DNA of 64,000 nt from Phyllobacterium brassicacearum (GCF_003010955.1 NZ_PGGO01000023.1:1-64000), one strand, 5' to 3'; counted from the stretch's first letter, positions 19,024 to 29,034 are shown. Program-made: numbers and translations. Notes: generated by a model from the sequence alone, not told the origin.

Positions 19024-19983
19024 ATGGCGATTGAACATCGCGTTCTCATAACCGGTGGCAATGGGTTTGTCGGCTCCTGGCTCCAGCGCGAATTGGAGGC
19101 GCGTCGACAGAACCAGTCCATACTGGTCCTTCCAGTTGGGCACGGCTTGCTCTCCGGTAGAAATGTCGACGTGACAGATAATGAACAAGTTCTCCAACTT
19201 GTTCATGACTTCCGGCCAACATCTGTCGTGCATCTGGCTGCAGTTGCTGCGGCAACGGATGCAAGCAGGGCACCGCGCCGCGCTTGGGACATCAATTTCA
19301 CCGGCACAATGAATTTGGCTTATGCGACGATGGAAGCAGCTCCAGACGCGCGCTTTATCTTTGTCAGCAGTTCCGAGGTGTATGGCGCCTCCTTCATTGA
19401 CTCTGGGGGCGTGCCACTCACCGAGGACGCAGCACTCAAGCCGATGAATGTTTACGGTGCGACAAAGGCGGCGGCCGATATTCTTGTTGGGGAGCTTGCT
19501 TATGAGGGTTTGAATGCTATTCGTTTTCGGCCCTTCAATCACACTGGTCCGGGCCAGACGGATGCTTACGTCGTTGCAGCTTTTGCCAAGCAACTGGTGG
19601 AGATTTCGGCCGGCTTGAAGCCGCCTGTAATGCACGTTGGCAACCTGCTTGCCTACCGGGATTTTCTGGATGTCCGCGATGTGGTTCGCGCTTACGCGGA
19701 TGCAGCTCTCGCAGAAAATCCGGAAGCCTATGGCAAGGCATTTAACCTCGCGTCAGGTAAGCCACGCCAGATTCAGTCTATCCTTGACACTTTGATCCGG
19801 CTGTCGGGTTTGAAGATTGAAGTTCACGTCGACCCCCAGCGTTTGCGCAGCAGTGAAGTAGCAAGCGCATCTGGCGATGCTGGCGCGGTACAAAGTGTGC
19901 TGGATTGGCAGCCAAATATTGATTTCGAAGAGACCTTAGCTGACGTATTTGATGATTGGAAAGCGCGTATGCCTGCTCCATGA
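19024..19983 (+). CDS. rmd: GDP-6-deoxy-4-keto-D-mannose reductase (GDP-D-rhamnose synthesis)
   Basis: An extended SDR of 319 residues with RVLITGGNGFVGSWLQREL at the N-terminus, SSSEVYG and catalytic YGATKAA, and FNHTGPGQ near 180. This pattern fits Rmd, which reduces the Gmd product to GDP-D-rhamnose, rather than GDP-fucose synthase, which has a different N-terminus and an epimerase active site. AAGGTGG lies before the ATG. It stands directly after gmd and before the glycosyltransferases, as in D-rhamnan clusters. The 4-epimeric product, GDP-6-deoxy-D-talose, cannot be fully excluded from sequence. Confidence 0.85.
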   Translation: MAIEHRVLITGGNGFVGSWLQRELEARRQNQSILVLPVGHGLLSGRNVDVTDNEQVLQLVHDFRPTSVVHLAAVAAATDASRAPRRAWDINFTGTMNLAYATMEAAPDARFIFVSSSEVYGASFIDSGGVPLTEDAALKPMNVYGATKAAADILVGELAYEGLNAIRFRPFNHTGPGQTDAYVVAAFAKQLVEISAGLKPPVMHVGNLLAYRDFLDVRDVVRAYADAALAENPEAYGKAFNLASGKPRQIQSILDTLIRLSGLKIEVHVDPQRLRSSEVASASGDAGAVQSVLDWQPNIDFEETLADVFDDWKARMPAP

Positions 19984-20043
19984 CCATGTTACCCTTTCCA
20001 CGCTCGGCAGCGGCCAAATTTTACGCCCTTGGAGATAACCTGC

Positions 20044-20448
20044 ATGCTGCGTAGTGTATGGCACTATGGACAATCTATTTTGGCTTCAGTTCTCGGGGAA
20101 TTGCGCGGGCGATTTCCTCGATCTCGGCTTGGCGCTTTCTGGTTGATCTTACACCCGCGCGCGCAGGCACACTTTGTAAAAGAGCACTTGAACAACGGCG
20201 CGCGCTTATTTCTTGAGCATGCACTTCTTTACGTCAAGCGCAGGCCACGCCTGAAGGCATATCTGTTCCAACTGCTGCAAATGCTTCCGTCAATTCGCAG
20301 GAAGGCATTTTTGTTTGCGGAGAATCGCAAGTATTCATCGTCAAAATGTTCTCCATCGCTACCGGAAATTTTCACGATTCCGGACCCAGAGCTTGTATCC
20401 ATCTGGCTCAACGTTTCGTCCAAATATACGATACGAAGGCGCCAATAG
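20044..20448 (+). pseudogene. wzm (ABC-2 O-antigen exporter) remnant fused to an unrelated tail
   Basis: From ATG 20044 (TGGAGATA upstream) the first 40 or so residues, LRSVWHYGQSILASVLGELR then RSRLGAFWLILHP, are the cytoplasmic start of an O-antigen ABC-2 permease of the Wzm type. At about 20165-20180, where the first membrane helices should begin, the sequence turns into a basic stretch with LLYVKRRPRLKAYLFQLLQM that looks like the C-terminal tail of another locus protein. No hydrophobic permease core and no wzt ATPase are present. I read it as an in-frame deletion fusion; it abuts the next ATG without a gap. Confidence 0.7.
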
Positions 20449-23331
20449 ATGCGGATTTGGATTGACGGGCAGTGCCTGCAAACGCCCAGCAGAACGCGCG
20501 GGATTGGGCGTTACGTCACGAACTTCATCCGAAGTTTGGCTCAATTTCCGAATGCCGAGTTGACTATCTCCTTCAACGCCGAAATGCCGTATCAAGCAAT
20601 CTCCGCACGCAGCGTCGTCGAGAAATGGATAGACCCTCGTAATATTCATATATGGAGTGGTGTAGCGAAGGGTGGGGAGGTACCGTTCGGGTATACGGAT
20701 CAGCGTAAACTGAGTGAATTGGCAATATCTTGGCATGTCGAAAGTCTACAACCAGATGTTGCGTTAAGCGCCAGTCCCTTCGAAGGGACATGGAACTGTG
20801 CAGTGCCGTTACTACCTAACACCCTATTCAGCCGCCCAATCGTATCGATATTCTACGATGCTATTCCCCATCATTTTCCAGATCGATATCTGAATTCAAA
20901 GGATGAGTTGCGAGCCTACAATAGGAGGTTTTCAGCATACAATCGTTTTACCCACAATCTTTGTATTTCAGAGTTCTCCTGCAACGACGCAAAGAGGTTG
21001 TTTCCGAATGTCCCGGCGACAAATATCTCCACAGGCGTTGACCCTGATCTTCTCAATCATCTGCTTGGCACAGCCAACGAGAAGCAGTTCTCACGGTTTG
21101 ATCCTTTTGTTCTGTATGTTGGCGCTCTGGATTGGCGCAAGAACGTTCCCCTTGTCATCGACGCATTTGCATTGCTGCCAGATAAGATCCAATCCCAGAC
21201 AAAGTTCGTTATGGTCGGCGAGCAACCATCTGAGCTGTTGGGTCCGCTGGTCGAACAGTGGAAGGCCAATGCTTTGCCTGATGGCAATCTGGTTGCGCTT
21301 GAGCACGTCGATGACTCAAAACTCTTCGAGTTGTACAGAGCAGCGCGCGTCTTGGTTCAGCCATCGCTTATGGAAGGATTTGGGTTGACCGCCGTCGAGG
21401 CGATGCTGACAGGTACCCCCGTCTTGGGCTCGCGCGGAAGTGCACTTTCCGAAGTCATCGGTGATGACGATTACCAGTTTGACCCATCCAATGCTCATGA
21501 CCTTGCGAATAAGATTGAACGTTTCCTTACCGACGAACCATCCGCACAACGTGCGTCTCGACAAAACCTGGTTCGCGCAAAGGAATTTTCTTGGGAACGA
21601 ACGGCCGGTCGAGCTTTGGATACACTGCTGAAAATTGATGTCAACCCGGTGCCTCTGAGCCAAGACCTTCAGTCCAGCCGCGATATGTATGGCGAAGCGG
21701 CTTCCAAATTTGCTCTGGAGCCAATCGAAATAGCGAAAGCGTTTGCGAACTCTGAAGTCAGGAAATTCACCGAGGAGCGTCTCTTTATCGACGCTTCCTC
21801 GACACTTCTTCACGACCATGCAACCGGCATTCAACGTGTCGTCAAGGAAATTTGTTCGTCGCTCAGCAATCGGCCAAATGAGATCGGCGACAGGAATTTC
21901 ATTATGTTCAGCGATAGCAAGATGACATGGCAGCAAGCCCAATCGAGCGAAATTACAAAAAAGATCTCAAAGCGAGACGCTTTAGGATCATCTAATATTT
22001 ACTTCAGGCCTTCGGATCATGTTTTGATGCTCGACAGTTCTTGGGATCTGCATGAAACGCACCTTGCGAGCCTAATCTCCTTACGTTTGTTGGGCTGTGA
22101 CGTTGCGACCTGTCTCTACGACACCATCCCCCTGAAACACCCTGCGATGTGTGACAAGAACATGCCGCCGGTATTCACCGAATGGCTAAAATCGGCTCTT
22201 CTTTGGTCAACGGGCTTCGTCTGCATTTCACGAGCAGTTGCCGATGAGCTGTTTGGCATCCTCGAAGCCATTGAATTTCCGCGCCGCATGAAGGTTGGGT
22301 ATTGGCACCTTGGCGCCAACTTTTCCAATGGCGTGAAGATTTCGGCCTCTGCTCGCCGGCCCGCACAGAACCGTTCTTATTTGATGGTTGGCACGATGGA
22401 ACCACGCAAGGGGCACACGGTGGCAATCGACGCCTTTGAAAAGCTATGGCGGGACGGGGGTGATGAAGAACTTGTTATCGTGGGCAAACCGGGCTGGAAT
22501 ACAAAAGAGCTTTCGAACCGCATCACCAACCATGCTGAGTATGGACGTCGCCTGCACTGGCACCGAAATGTCAATGACGAGAAATTGGCCGAACTTTACA
22601 GCAATGCGGATGCGCTGCTTGCGACTTCCTTTGCTGAAGGATTCGGGCTGCCGATCGTTGAAGCCCGCCATTTCGGCAAGCCGATTGTCACCAGCGATAT
22701 CCCGGTCTTTCGCGAAGTGACAGAGGGCGCCGCGTGCCGTTTTTTTGAAGTTGGCTCTGCCGACGCCCTAGCCAATGTGCTTGTTGAAATCAGACAGGGA
22801 TTTGGCGGAAACGGGCACTCATCGCCGTCAGATTGGATCAATTGGGATCAAAGCGCCGCGCAATTGCGCAATGTCGTTATGGGAGACAATTGGTACAAAA
22901 TCTACGAACCAAGAAACTCCAACCCTTTCGTTGCACTCAATGACTTGGGACACATATCCATGTCGAAGCCAGTCAGTATTGACGAGCGCGAGTATCAAAT
23001 GGAGTTTGTCAGCGGCCCAACACTTGATGAAGTCCGTGGCCAATTGCTCTTAACGGTGAAGGTGGAGAATCAATCGCAGGTTGTTTGGTCGAGCCGCGGA
23101 CCAATGGCGCTATACGTCGGTTGTCGCTTGCTGAATGAGCAGGGTGTAAATTTGCAGAAAGATAACTCGCTTGCGCGCATTCCTTTTGTGCATATCCCGG
23201 GCGATAAACTGTACATTGCGGTCGAAGTGCCGACGGAGTGGCGCGAGCGCGGCGCCACGCACGTCGAGGTTGGAATTGTGCAAGAAAGCGTTGGCTGGTG
23301 GGACAATACGCTGCATATTCCGTTAACGTGA
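20449..23331 (+). CDS. Two-domain GT4 glycosyltransferase with C-terminal beta domain
   Basis: The 960-residue protein has two complete GT4 units. Unit 1 (about 1-385) starts MRIWIDGQCLQTPSRTRGIG and has YVGALDWRKNVPLVI near 223 and SLMEGFGLTAVEAMLTGTPV near 305. Unit 2 (about 440-780) starts LFIDASSTLLHDHATGIQRV and has LMVGTMEPRKGHTVAID near 645 and SFAEGFGLPIVEARHFGKPI near 728. Residues about 830-960 form a predicted all-beta domain ending in VQESVGWWDNTL, seen in other polymer-linked transferases and possibly carbohydrate-binding. In position it corresponds to WbpX of A-band clusters but is twice as long, so it may make two linkages. Confidence 0.82.
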   Translation: MRIWIDGQCLQTPSRTRGIGRYVTNFIRSLAQFPNAELTISFNAEMPYQAISARSVVEKWIDPRNIHIWSGVAKGGEVPFGYTDQRKLSELAISWHVESLQPDVALSASPFEGTWNCAVPLLPNTLFSRPIVSIFYDAIPHHFPDRYLNSKDELRAYNRRFSAYNRFTHNLCISEFSCNDAKRLFPNVPATNISTGVDPDLLNHLLGTANEKQFSRFDPFVLYVGALDWRKNVPLVIDAFALLPDKIQSQTKFVMVGEQPSELLGPLVEQWKANALPDGNLVALEHVDDSKLFELYRAARVLVQPSLMEGFGLTAVEAMLTGTPVLGSRGSALSEVIGDDDYQFDPSNAHDLANKIERFLTDEPSAQRASRQNLVRAKEFSWERTAGRALDTLLKIDVNPVPLSQDLQSSRDMYGEAASKFALEPIEIAKAFANSEVRKFTEERLFIDASSTLLHDHATGIQRVVKEICSSLSNRPNEIGDRNFIMFSDSKMTWQQAQSSEITKKISKRDALGSSNIYFRPSDHVLMLDSSWDLHETHLASLISLRLLGCDVATCLYDTIPLKHPAMCDKNMPPVFTEWLKSALLWSTGFVCISRAVADELFGILEAIEFPRRMKVGYWHLGANFSNGVKISASARRPAQNRSYLMVGTMEPRKGHTVAIDAFEKLWRDGGDEELVIVGKPGWNTKELSNRITNHAEYGRRLHWHRNVNDEKLAELYSNADALLATSFAEGFGLPIVEARHFGKPIVTSDIPVFREVTEGAACRFFEVGSADALANVLVEIRQGFGGNGHSSPSDWINWDQSAAQLRNVVMGDNWYKIYEPRNSNPFVALNDLGHISMSKPVSIDEREYQMEFVSGPTLDEVRGQLLLTVKVENQSQVVWSSRGPMALYVGCRLLNEQGVNLQKDNSLARIPFVHIPGDKLYIAVEVPTEWRERGATHVEVGIVQESVGWWDNTLHIPLT

Positions 23332-23372
23332 ATGCTCATGGCAAACGATTGGCTCGGCGCTAGTGATCCCAA

Positions 23373-24488
23373 ATGAAAATCGGCATTGATGCTCGCAACC
23401 TCGTTCCGAATCTTACCGGGATCGGGCGTTATCTATTGGAAATGTGCCGCCATCTGGCGCTACAGGGAACTGAACTGATTCTCTATTTGCCAGAGGAACC
23501 GCATTCTCCTATTCCACCTTTGGCCGGAGCGACCATCAGGATTGCAAATCAGCGCGGTGCGATACGGCGCATGATCTGGGCGCAAACTGAATTGCCGCGC
23601 CTGGCCGCACGTGATCAGATCGACGTTTTTTGGGGGCCCGCGCATCGTTTGCCCTTTACGCTTGATCGGCGAATACCGCGCGTGGTGACGATACACGACC
23701 TTGTCTGGCTTCATGCCGGATCGACCATGCGGCGGCAGAGCTGGCTCGCTGACCGCTATCTGATGAAGCCAGCTATCGAAGGAGCAGACAGGATAGTTAC
23801 AGTGTCTGAGGCGACTCGGAAGGCACTGCAAACTTTGGTGCCCAGTGCTACCGAAAAAGCACGGGTGGTTTATTCAGGCCTGACAAAGATTGGTCATGCA
23901 GCAGCCAATGACACGCTGCGAGACCATCGTATCGATCACCCGTACGCGCTTTTTGTCGGAACGCTAGAACCGCGCAAGAATTTGCTCAACTTGCTGGAAG
24001 CATATTCCCTGCTCGCCGATGAGATTAGGGCGGGATTGATACTTGTCATCGCTGGCGGTCAAGGTTGGCACCTAGGAGAACTTGGCCAACACATCAAGCG
24101 GCTGAACATCGAAGCCTCTATTCGTTTGACGGGATATGTGACGGATGACGACCTGGCGGCTCTTTATAGCCATGCCAGACTACTCGCAATGCCCTCATTA
24201 TACGAAGGCTTTGGTTTCCCGATCATCGAAGCCAATGCCATGGGCGTACCAGTGCTGACATCGAATTCCTCATCAATGCCGGAGGTGGCTGGTGACGCGG
24301 CCCTGCTGGTCGATCCGACAGACATTCGGTCAATATCTGATGGGCTGCGTCGCCTGGCCACGGACGACGCGCTGCACCAACAGCTGGCCAACAACGCCCG
24401 TGCAAACGCGGCTCGGTTCGATTGGGAGAAAAGTGCTCGCGAGCTGCTATCCGTCTTTGAGGAAGCCATCGCAGTGAGGAAGCACTGA
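23373..24488 (+). CDS. GT4 glycosyltransferase, WbpY-like
   Basis: A single-domain GT4 enzyme of 371 residues. It starts MKIGIDARNLVPNLTGIGRY, has VVTIHDLVWLH near 105, VTVSEATRKAL near 145, FVGTLEPRKNLLNLLEA near 193 and the E-x7-E donor site SLYEGFGFPIIEANAMGVPV near 275. Length and N-terminus are close to the mannosyl/D-rhamnosyl-transferases of the WbpY/MtfB group. It lies 41 bases after the large transferase and 1 base before the next gene, so it is in the same operon. Transfer of D-rhamnose from GDP-D-rhamnose is the likely role, inferred from gmd and rmd. Confidence 0.85.
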   Translation: MKIGIDARNLVPNLTGIGRYLLEMCRHLALQGTELILYLPEEPHSPIPPLAGATIRIANQRGAIRRMIWAQTELPRLAARDQIDVFWGPAHRLPFTLDRRIPRVVTIHDLVWLHAGSTMRRQSWLADRYLMKPAIEGADRIVTVSEATRKALQTLVPSATEKARVVYSGLTKIGHAAANDTLRDHRIDHPYALFVGTLEPRKNLLNLLEAYSLLADEIRAGLILVIAGGQGWHLGELGQHIKRLNIEASIRLTGYVTDDDLAALYSHARLLAMPSLYEGFGFPIIEANAMGVPVLTSNSSSMPEVAGDAALLVDPTDIRSISDGLRRLATDDALHQQLANNARANAARFDWEKSARELLSVFEEAIAVRKH

Positions 24489-24489
24489 C

Positions 24490-25614
24490 ATGCGTGTGCT
24501 TCACTTCTTCAAGACATATTGGCCCGATACGTTTGGCGGTGTGGAACGCACGATCCATTCAATTGCAAAGGGCACATCGGCCTATGGAGTCGAAACACAA
24601 GTGCTTTCGCTCAGCAGGGAGCCGAAAAAGAACTCCCTATTCTTTGACGGACATTGGGCACATAAGGCCAAACTCGACTTTGAATTGGCGTCCACGGGAT
24701 TTTCTTTAAGTGCATTTCATCGCTTCAGCGAGTTGGCCAATGAGGCGGATGTTATCCATTACCATTTTCCGTGGCCCTTTATGGATATTGTCCATTTTGC
24801 CACTCGACTGAACAAACCAACTGTCGTGACCTATCATTCAGACATCGTCAAACAGCAGACCCTGCTGCGCCTCTATCGGCCGTTGATGCGACGTTTCTTA
24901 AAGAGCGTAGACCAGATTGTGGTCACGTCGCCGAACTACCTGGACTCGAGCGAGCAACTGAGCGAATTCAAGTCCAAATCCGTTGTAGTTCCCATTGGGC
25001 TGGACCGAGACGCTTATCCGCCGCTTGACGAGGCGCGTAGGGCCGCTTGGCGTGCGAAGCTACCGGAACGCTTCTTTCTTTTCGTAGGAGTACTCCGCTA
25101 TTACAAGGGCCTGCATATCCTTCTCGAAGCCGCCCGTCAAACAGGCCATCCAATTGTGATTGTGGGCACGGGTCCAGTTGAAGGCGATCTCAAACTCCAG
25201 GCAGTAAATTTAAACTTGCGAGATGTATTTTTCCTCGGATCACTCCCAGACGACGATAAGGTTGCCCTGCTAGATCTTTGTTATGCCGCGATTTTTCCAT
25301 CCCACCTGCGATCCGAAGCTTTTGGCCTCTCTCTCGTCGAAGCTGCGATGTTCGGTAAAGCGATGATTACGTGCGAAATTGGCACCGGGACTAGTTACGT
25401 CAATCTGCACAACCAAACTGGTCTGGTTGTGAGCCCCAATAATCCGGTGGAACTTGCCAATGCAATGACAACGCTTTGGGAGGAGCCAGACCTGAATAAA
25501 CAACTCGGAGCTGCTGCGCTTTGGCGCTACGAGAATAATTTCAAGATGGCGAAGATGTCTGAATCATATGCCGATATCTATGAAGCAGTAGCATCGAAAA
25601 ATCGGCCCACTTAG
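24490..25614 (+). CDS. GT4 glycosyltransferase, WbpZ-like
   Basis: The 374-residue GT4 enzyme begins MRVLHFFKTYWPDTFGGVER, typical of the WbpZ/WbdC-type first-sugar transferases. It has VIHYHFPWPFMD near 92, VTYHSDIVKQQ near 115, FVGVLRYYKGLHILLEAA near 197, and SHLRSEAFGLSLVEAAMFGK near 272, where the donor-site glutamates lie. In A-band clusters WbpZ adds the first D-rhamnose on the lipid-linked primer, and the equivalent position here is again last in the operon. The substrate assignment follows that analogy and is not proven by sequence. Confidence 0.85.
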   Translation: MRVLHFFKTYWPDTFGGVERTIHSIAKGTSAYGVETQVLSLSREPKKNSLFFDGHWAHKAKLDFELASTGFSLSAFHRFSELANEADVIHYHFPWPFMDIVHFATRLNKPTVVTYHSDIVKQQTLLRLYRPLMRRFLKSVDQIVVTSPNYLDSSEQLSEFKSKSVVVPIGLDRDAYPPLDEARRAAWRAKLPERFFLFVGVLRYYKGLHILLEAARQTGHPIVIVGTGPVEGDLKLQAVNLNLRDVFFLGSLPDDDKVALLDLCYAAIFPSHLRSEAFGLSLVEAAMFGKAMITCEIGTGTSYVNLHNQTGLVVSPNNPVELANAMTTLWEEPDLNKQLGAAALWRYENNFKMAKMSESYADIYEAVASKNRPT

Positions 25615-25811
25615 CCTTTTCCGCCCATTAGAGACGATCTACCGCCAGGCGAGAAATTCCTGCCCAGCGGGTCGGAATCCTGCGTCCGACTTCTGACACG
25701 GGGTGTCTGACGAGATTTCGATATGGATAGGCTTTACAGCGCGGATGGCGAGGCGGCGGCAAGGAGATCGCTGACCACTGCGATGCCGTCTGTCATGGGG
25801 CGTCCGTCCAT

Positions 25812-27026
25812 TCAGTCAACCCTCACGGCCCCGTTTGTGCTTGTTGCAGTAACGGGGCGAACGTCCTCGATGTGCCGTTTGAAATGATCTCGATCTGCGA
25901 TTCGAAGTTTAGCAGCCACAGCCTTCGCGTAACGCATCCGTATTCCGTTCTTCGCCCATGTCTCAAAATAGTGGTGGCATAATAGGGATGCAGCCACCAG
26001 AACCGAGAAGAACAGGAGAAAAATTGCGCGGCTTTGGAATATCTCACGCGTGTAGCCTAGACCGTCGGCGATCATGGCTAGTGTGATCTGAAACGGGACA
26101 TGCAACAAATAGATCGCATAGCTGCTATCGCCAAGCCATTTTAGGGATCGAAATCGATCGGGCCAGACCGCGTTGAGTGCGGCAAGAGCCATTACGGTGA
26201 GGGGGAATGTGATGCAGGTAACAAATAGTACCCCAGCACCATATATGATAATCCAGCTCCATGCGCCGAGACATAATCCGCACAATAGCCCAGCAGTGCG
26301 ATGTGCAGACATAAGCCGCAGTAGAGCGGACAGGGCCAGATATGCAAATCCACCCACGAAGAAAAGCTTCAGGCCCTTGGCGACTTTGTGCCATTCACCC
26401 GGCAACAGAAACCCGACGATAATGAAGCCAGCGAAAATGACGTATTTCAGCCGGCCGGTCAGACACGCTGCCGCAAACAAAGCATACATTAAAACTTCGA
26501 TAGATACTGACCAGATAGGGCCGTTGAACGACCAACCTGGTTCTGGAAACCATGCGGGCATTAAAAGCAAATTGAGCACAGCATGATAGACGTCGTTGGC
26601 CTGATATACGAAGAGCACGCGGTGGTTGCTGATATAGAAATATTGCAGGCCGGCAACCATCAAAAAAGTAACAAAATGAAGCGGATACAGCCTGCTAAAC
26701 CGATCAACGGCAAATTGTGAAAGGTTGATGGCTCGTTTGGTTATCTTGGTCGAGAATAGCCAAAAGAAAACGAATCCCGATAAGCAAAAAAACATTTCCA
26801 CGCCGTAGTAACCGAAATGATAGAACGCAAATAAGATTGGATAGAACGGTTGGTTCGTCATCGGTACGGCCGAAGGAACGCCACCCACAAAGAAGAAGTG
26901 TTGCCAATGCCAGATTAAAACGGAAAGGGCGGCAAATCCACGCAATGCATCCAAACCGTATATTCTCTCACTCAAATGCAAAGGTAGTCCTCGGTACGTT
27001 ATGGATCGGGGGCCACCAATAACCAT
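25812..27026 (-). CDS. Acyltransferase 3 (OafA/ExoZ-type) membrane O-acyltransferase
   Basis: The protein of about 404 residues belongs to acyltransferase family 3, inner-membrane enzymes that O-acetylate or O-succinylate surface sugars. The diagnostic GLDALRGFAALSVLIWHWQH is near residue 24, with the catalytic His at its end. CLSGFVFFWLFS and DRFSRLYPLHFVTFL follow, then GPIWSVSIEVLMYALFAA and SSYAIYLLHVPFQ. About ten hydrophobic helices are apparent. ATG 27026 is chosen by length; 27059 is also open and no clear ribosome site separates them. It is convergent with the D-rhamnan operon and may decorate its product. Confidence 0.85.
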   Translation of the reverse strand: MVIGGPRSITYRGLPLHLSERIYGLDALRGFAALSVLIWHWQHFFFVGGVPSAVPMTNQPFYPILFAFYHFGYYGVEMFFCLSGFVFFWLFSTKITKRAINLSQFAVDRFSRLYPLHFVTFLMVAGLQYFYISNHRVLFVYQANDVYHAVLNLLLMPAWFPEPGWSFNGPIWSVSIEVLMYALFAAACLTGRLKYVIFAGFIIVGFLLPGEWHKVAKGLKLFFVGGFAYLALSALLRLMSAHRTAGLLCGLCLGAWSWIIIYGAGVLFVTCITFPLTVMALAALNAVWPDRFRSLKWLGDSSYAIYLLHVPFQITLAMIADGLGYTREIFQSRAIFLLFFSVLVAASLLCHHYFETWAKNGIRMRYAKAVAAKLRIADRDHFKRHIEDVRPVTATSTNGAVRVD

Positions 27027-27059
27027 GTGCTTGTTGGATGTCGAGGGGAGCCAGCACAT

Positions 27060-27489
27060 CTAATTGCGTACCGCGGTCAACAATTCTGGCTCAGTCTTCA
27101 GTCGAGGTCACAGCTCTGGCTAACTTAGATTGGATCATTGCGCTTTGGCAGCGCATGGAGCGGTTGAAGTCCGTGGAATTGCGCTGCCCTCTCCTGGTCA
27201 GATGCCTGTTTTCGTAGATTTCGTGTCGCGTGTAGTGATGCTACTAGCCAATTATCTGCATCCTCAACCCACGTTTGCCATTCGGAGTTCGAATGCACGC
27301 GCCAAACGATTGTGATTCCTCGAAATCGCGAAGGCAAAGTAGCTTGTTCATGAAAGATCCAGACCCCGCCGGTAGCTGGCGCATAAACTATTTTAAACAG
27401 AGGCAGAAGTCGTTGCGGACAATGTTGTTTCGATGTTTGGGTTACAAGTCCAACATGATCTGCGCCTTTCGTTCTGCGCCACCCATTCT
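27060..27489. other. Intergenic stretch at the edge of the recombinase module
   Basis: About 430 bases downstream of the recombinase gene and upstream of the acyltransferase, both on the minus strand. No supported frame is present. It should contain one end of the recombinase-bearing element, but I could not identify an attachment site or terminal repeat. Confidence 0.4.
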
Positions 27490-28527
27490 CTATTCCAACC
27501 GTTTCCTTATCACATCCATCAGCTCCGCTTGCCGAAACTCGCCAATATGTCCGTAGCTTCGAAATGTAGTATCAATGCTTTCGTGGCCGAGGTTCTGAGA
27601 CCACGCCTTGAACTCCTCATGCGTTGTGGTGATCTGCTGCCCGAGTAGTCCCAGAGTGGTTCGAAGCGAATGCGGGTTGAGGTATGGCACACCGGCACGC
27701 TCACAGGATAGTTTGAATATTCGCCTTATTGGTTCGGAGCTTTTCCAGAATGTCCGCGACAAGCCATCCGCTTCAAACACAAGCTGCTCACCTTTTGAAA
27801 CGCTTGTCGCGGGAAACAGCGGGTCCGAATTGCTGAAAAGTTTTACCTGATGTAAATGGTGCACCCAATCCGTCACAATTGTCTCGATTTCGTCTCCAAC
27901 CGGAAAGAAATCTGCAGTGTAAGCCTTACGGTTTTTTGTACGGGTGGTTTGACTGTCAAAGAATATCGTCCTGGCGTTCAGATCGATATTTCCTAAACTG
28001 AACGATGCAGCCGCATTCGCGCGAGCGCCACTCAATAGAATGAATGCTATAAGGGCGCGGTTGCGCAATTCTTCGTCTTTGCTGGCAGGCAGAGCTCGCA
28101 CGATATGAACTATCTGTTCGACAGTCGGGATTTGTCGACGCCGCCTGGAATTAGCCATTCCGGTTTCATGGCGTGTAGGAGCGAAGTAACTGGTGTCACA
28201 GAACTTTATCTTCGACCGGTATCCCTCCTGCTCGCACAGCCACTGAAAAAAATGCTCAATCTTTGAAAGCCGCGAGATGACTGTCGATGGGGCAAGTTTA
28301 CCCGGCGTATTCTGCGATGGTCTGGCCGCGAGATACTCCTTGTATCTAATTGCCCAAGCCGGCTTAAAGAGACGGAAATCTTTGCCCCCGGTACTTTGCT
28401 CGAAGTCCATAATCGCGGCCGAGATCTGATCGATCGTCGAAATGCTCCGACCGCGAGCGTGGCGCATGAATGTCAAATACCGATGCACCATCCGGGCGTT
28501 ACTGTGGATCAGTCTTGAAGGGGGCAT
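27490..28527 (-). CDS. Tyrosine recombinase / integrase
   Basis: A 345-residue phage-integrase-family protein. The N-terminal half (about 15-150) is the SAM-like core-binding domain (VISRLSKIEHFFQWL). The catalytic half shows all expected residues: Arg in SGARANAAASF near 215, Lys in TRTKNRKAY, H-x-x-R as NPHSLRTTLG near 295, Gly-His in NLGHESIDTTF and Tyr in FRSYGHIGEF near 334. ATG 28527 sits behind AGGGAGG and overlaps the upstream gene by 19 bases. It probably moves the element that carries it, together with the two small DNA-binding proteins upstream. Confidence 0.9.
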   Translation of the reverse strand: MPPSRLIHSNARMVHRYLTFMRHARGRSISTIDQISAAIMDFEQSTGGKDFRLFKPAWAIRYKEYLAARPSQNTPGKLAPSTVISRLSKIEHFFQWLCEQEGYRSKIKFCDTSYFAPTRHETGMANSRRRRQIPTVEQIVHIVRALPASKDEELRNRALIAFILLSGARANAAASFSLGNIDLNARTIFFDSQTTRTKNRKAYTADFFPVGDEIETIVTDWVHHLHQVKLFSNSDPLFPATSVSKGEQLVFEADGLSRTFWKSSEPIRRIFKLSCERAGVPYLNPHSLRTTLGLLGQQITTTHEEFKAWSQNLGHESIDTTFRSYGHIGEFRQAELMDVIRKRLE

Positions 28528-29006
28528 TGTGACCTCCCTTGGCTATCACCAACAACGTTGATCCAAGTATCATTTTGAGTGTGAAGGACCGCTTTTATCG
28601 CAACTTTGGCGTGCTGGCTGAAAGCGGCAAACTGAGCGCACGAAACCCACTTATGCAAGCTGCAGGCACAGACGGGGCAAAGGGCGGAAAGCAAGCCCCC
28701 ACCGCTCGCTAAGCGTTTCACAAGATCAGCTTCATCAAAGGCCGCGGGACGAGGCGCTTTGCAGGAGAAACAGTAGAACTCGTGGAGCGCACATTTCTGA
28801 CGCTTCCGGTTGTTTTTGATTTTGATGAATTCAAACAGTGCGCTTCCCCGAACAAGATGTGGAATGCGATCATCAACGGTTTGCAGACCCTGTCTCCAAA
28901 TCCATTGCTGAACTGTCTGCTGTTTCGCGCCCAACAGTTTCGCTACTTCCTCAGTCGTATAGAGCAAATTCTTTTTGATTCTGAACGTCGAAAAACGCTT
29001 AGGCAT
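28509..29006 (-). CDS. HTH protein with Cys-pair zinc-binding motif, partner of the integrase
   Basis: Started at ATG 29006 behind GGAGG. The product of about 165 residues has an N-terminal excisionase-like helix-turn-helix (YTTEEVAKLLGAKQQTVQQW near 15). A Cys-rich part follows, with FYCFSCKAPRPAAF near 74 and LCPVCACSLHKWVSC near 107, two C-x2-C pairs suited to one zinc ion. It overlaps the recombinase start. I infer a recombination directionality or target-choice role from the context and the two DNA- or metal-binding parts; the family is not one I can name. Confidence 0.7.
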   Translation of the reverse strand: MPKRFSTFRIKKNLLYTTEEVAKLLGAKQQTVQQWIWRQGLQTVDDRIPHLVRGSALFEFIKIKNNRKRQKCALHEFYCFSCKAPRPAAFDEADLVKRLASGGGLLSALCPVCACSLHKWVSCAQFAAFSQHAKVAIKAVLHTQNDTWINVVGDSQGRSQCPLQD

Positions 29007-29034
29007 TTGGTCCTCCGCCAATCGGCACGACAGA

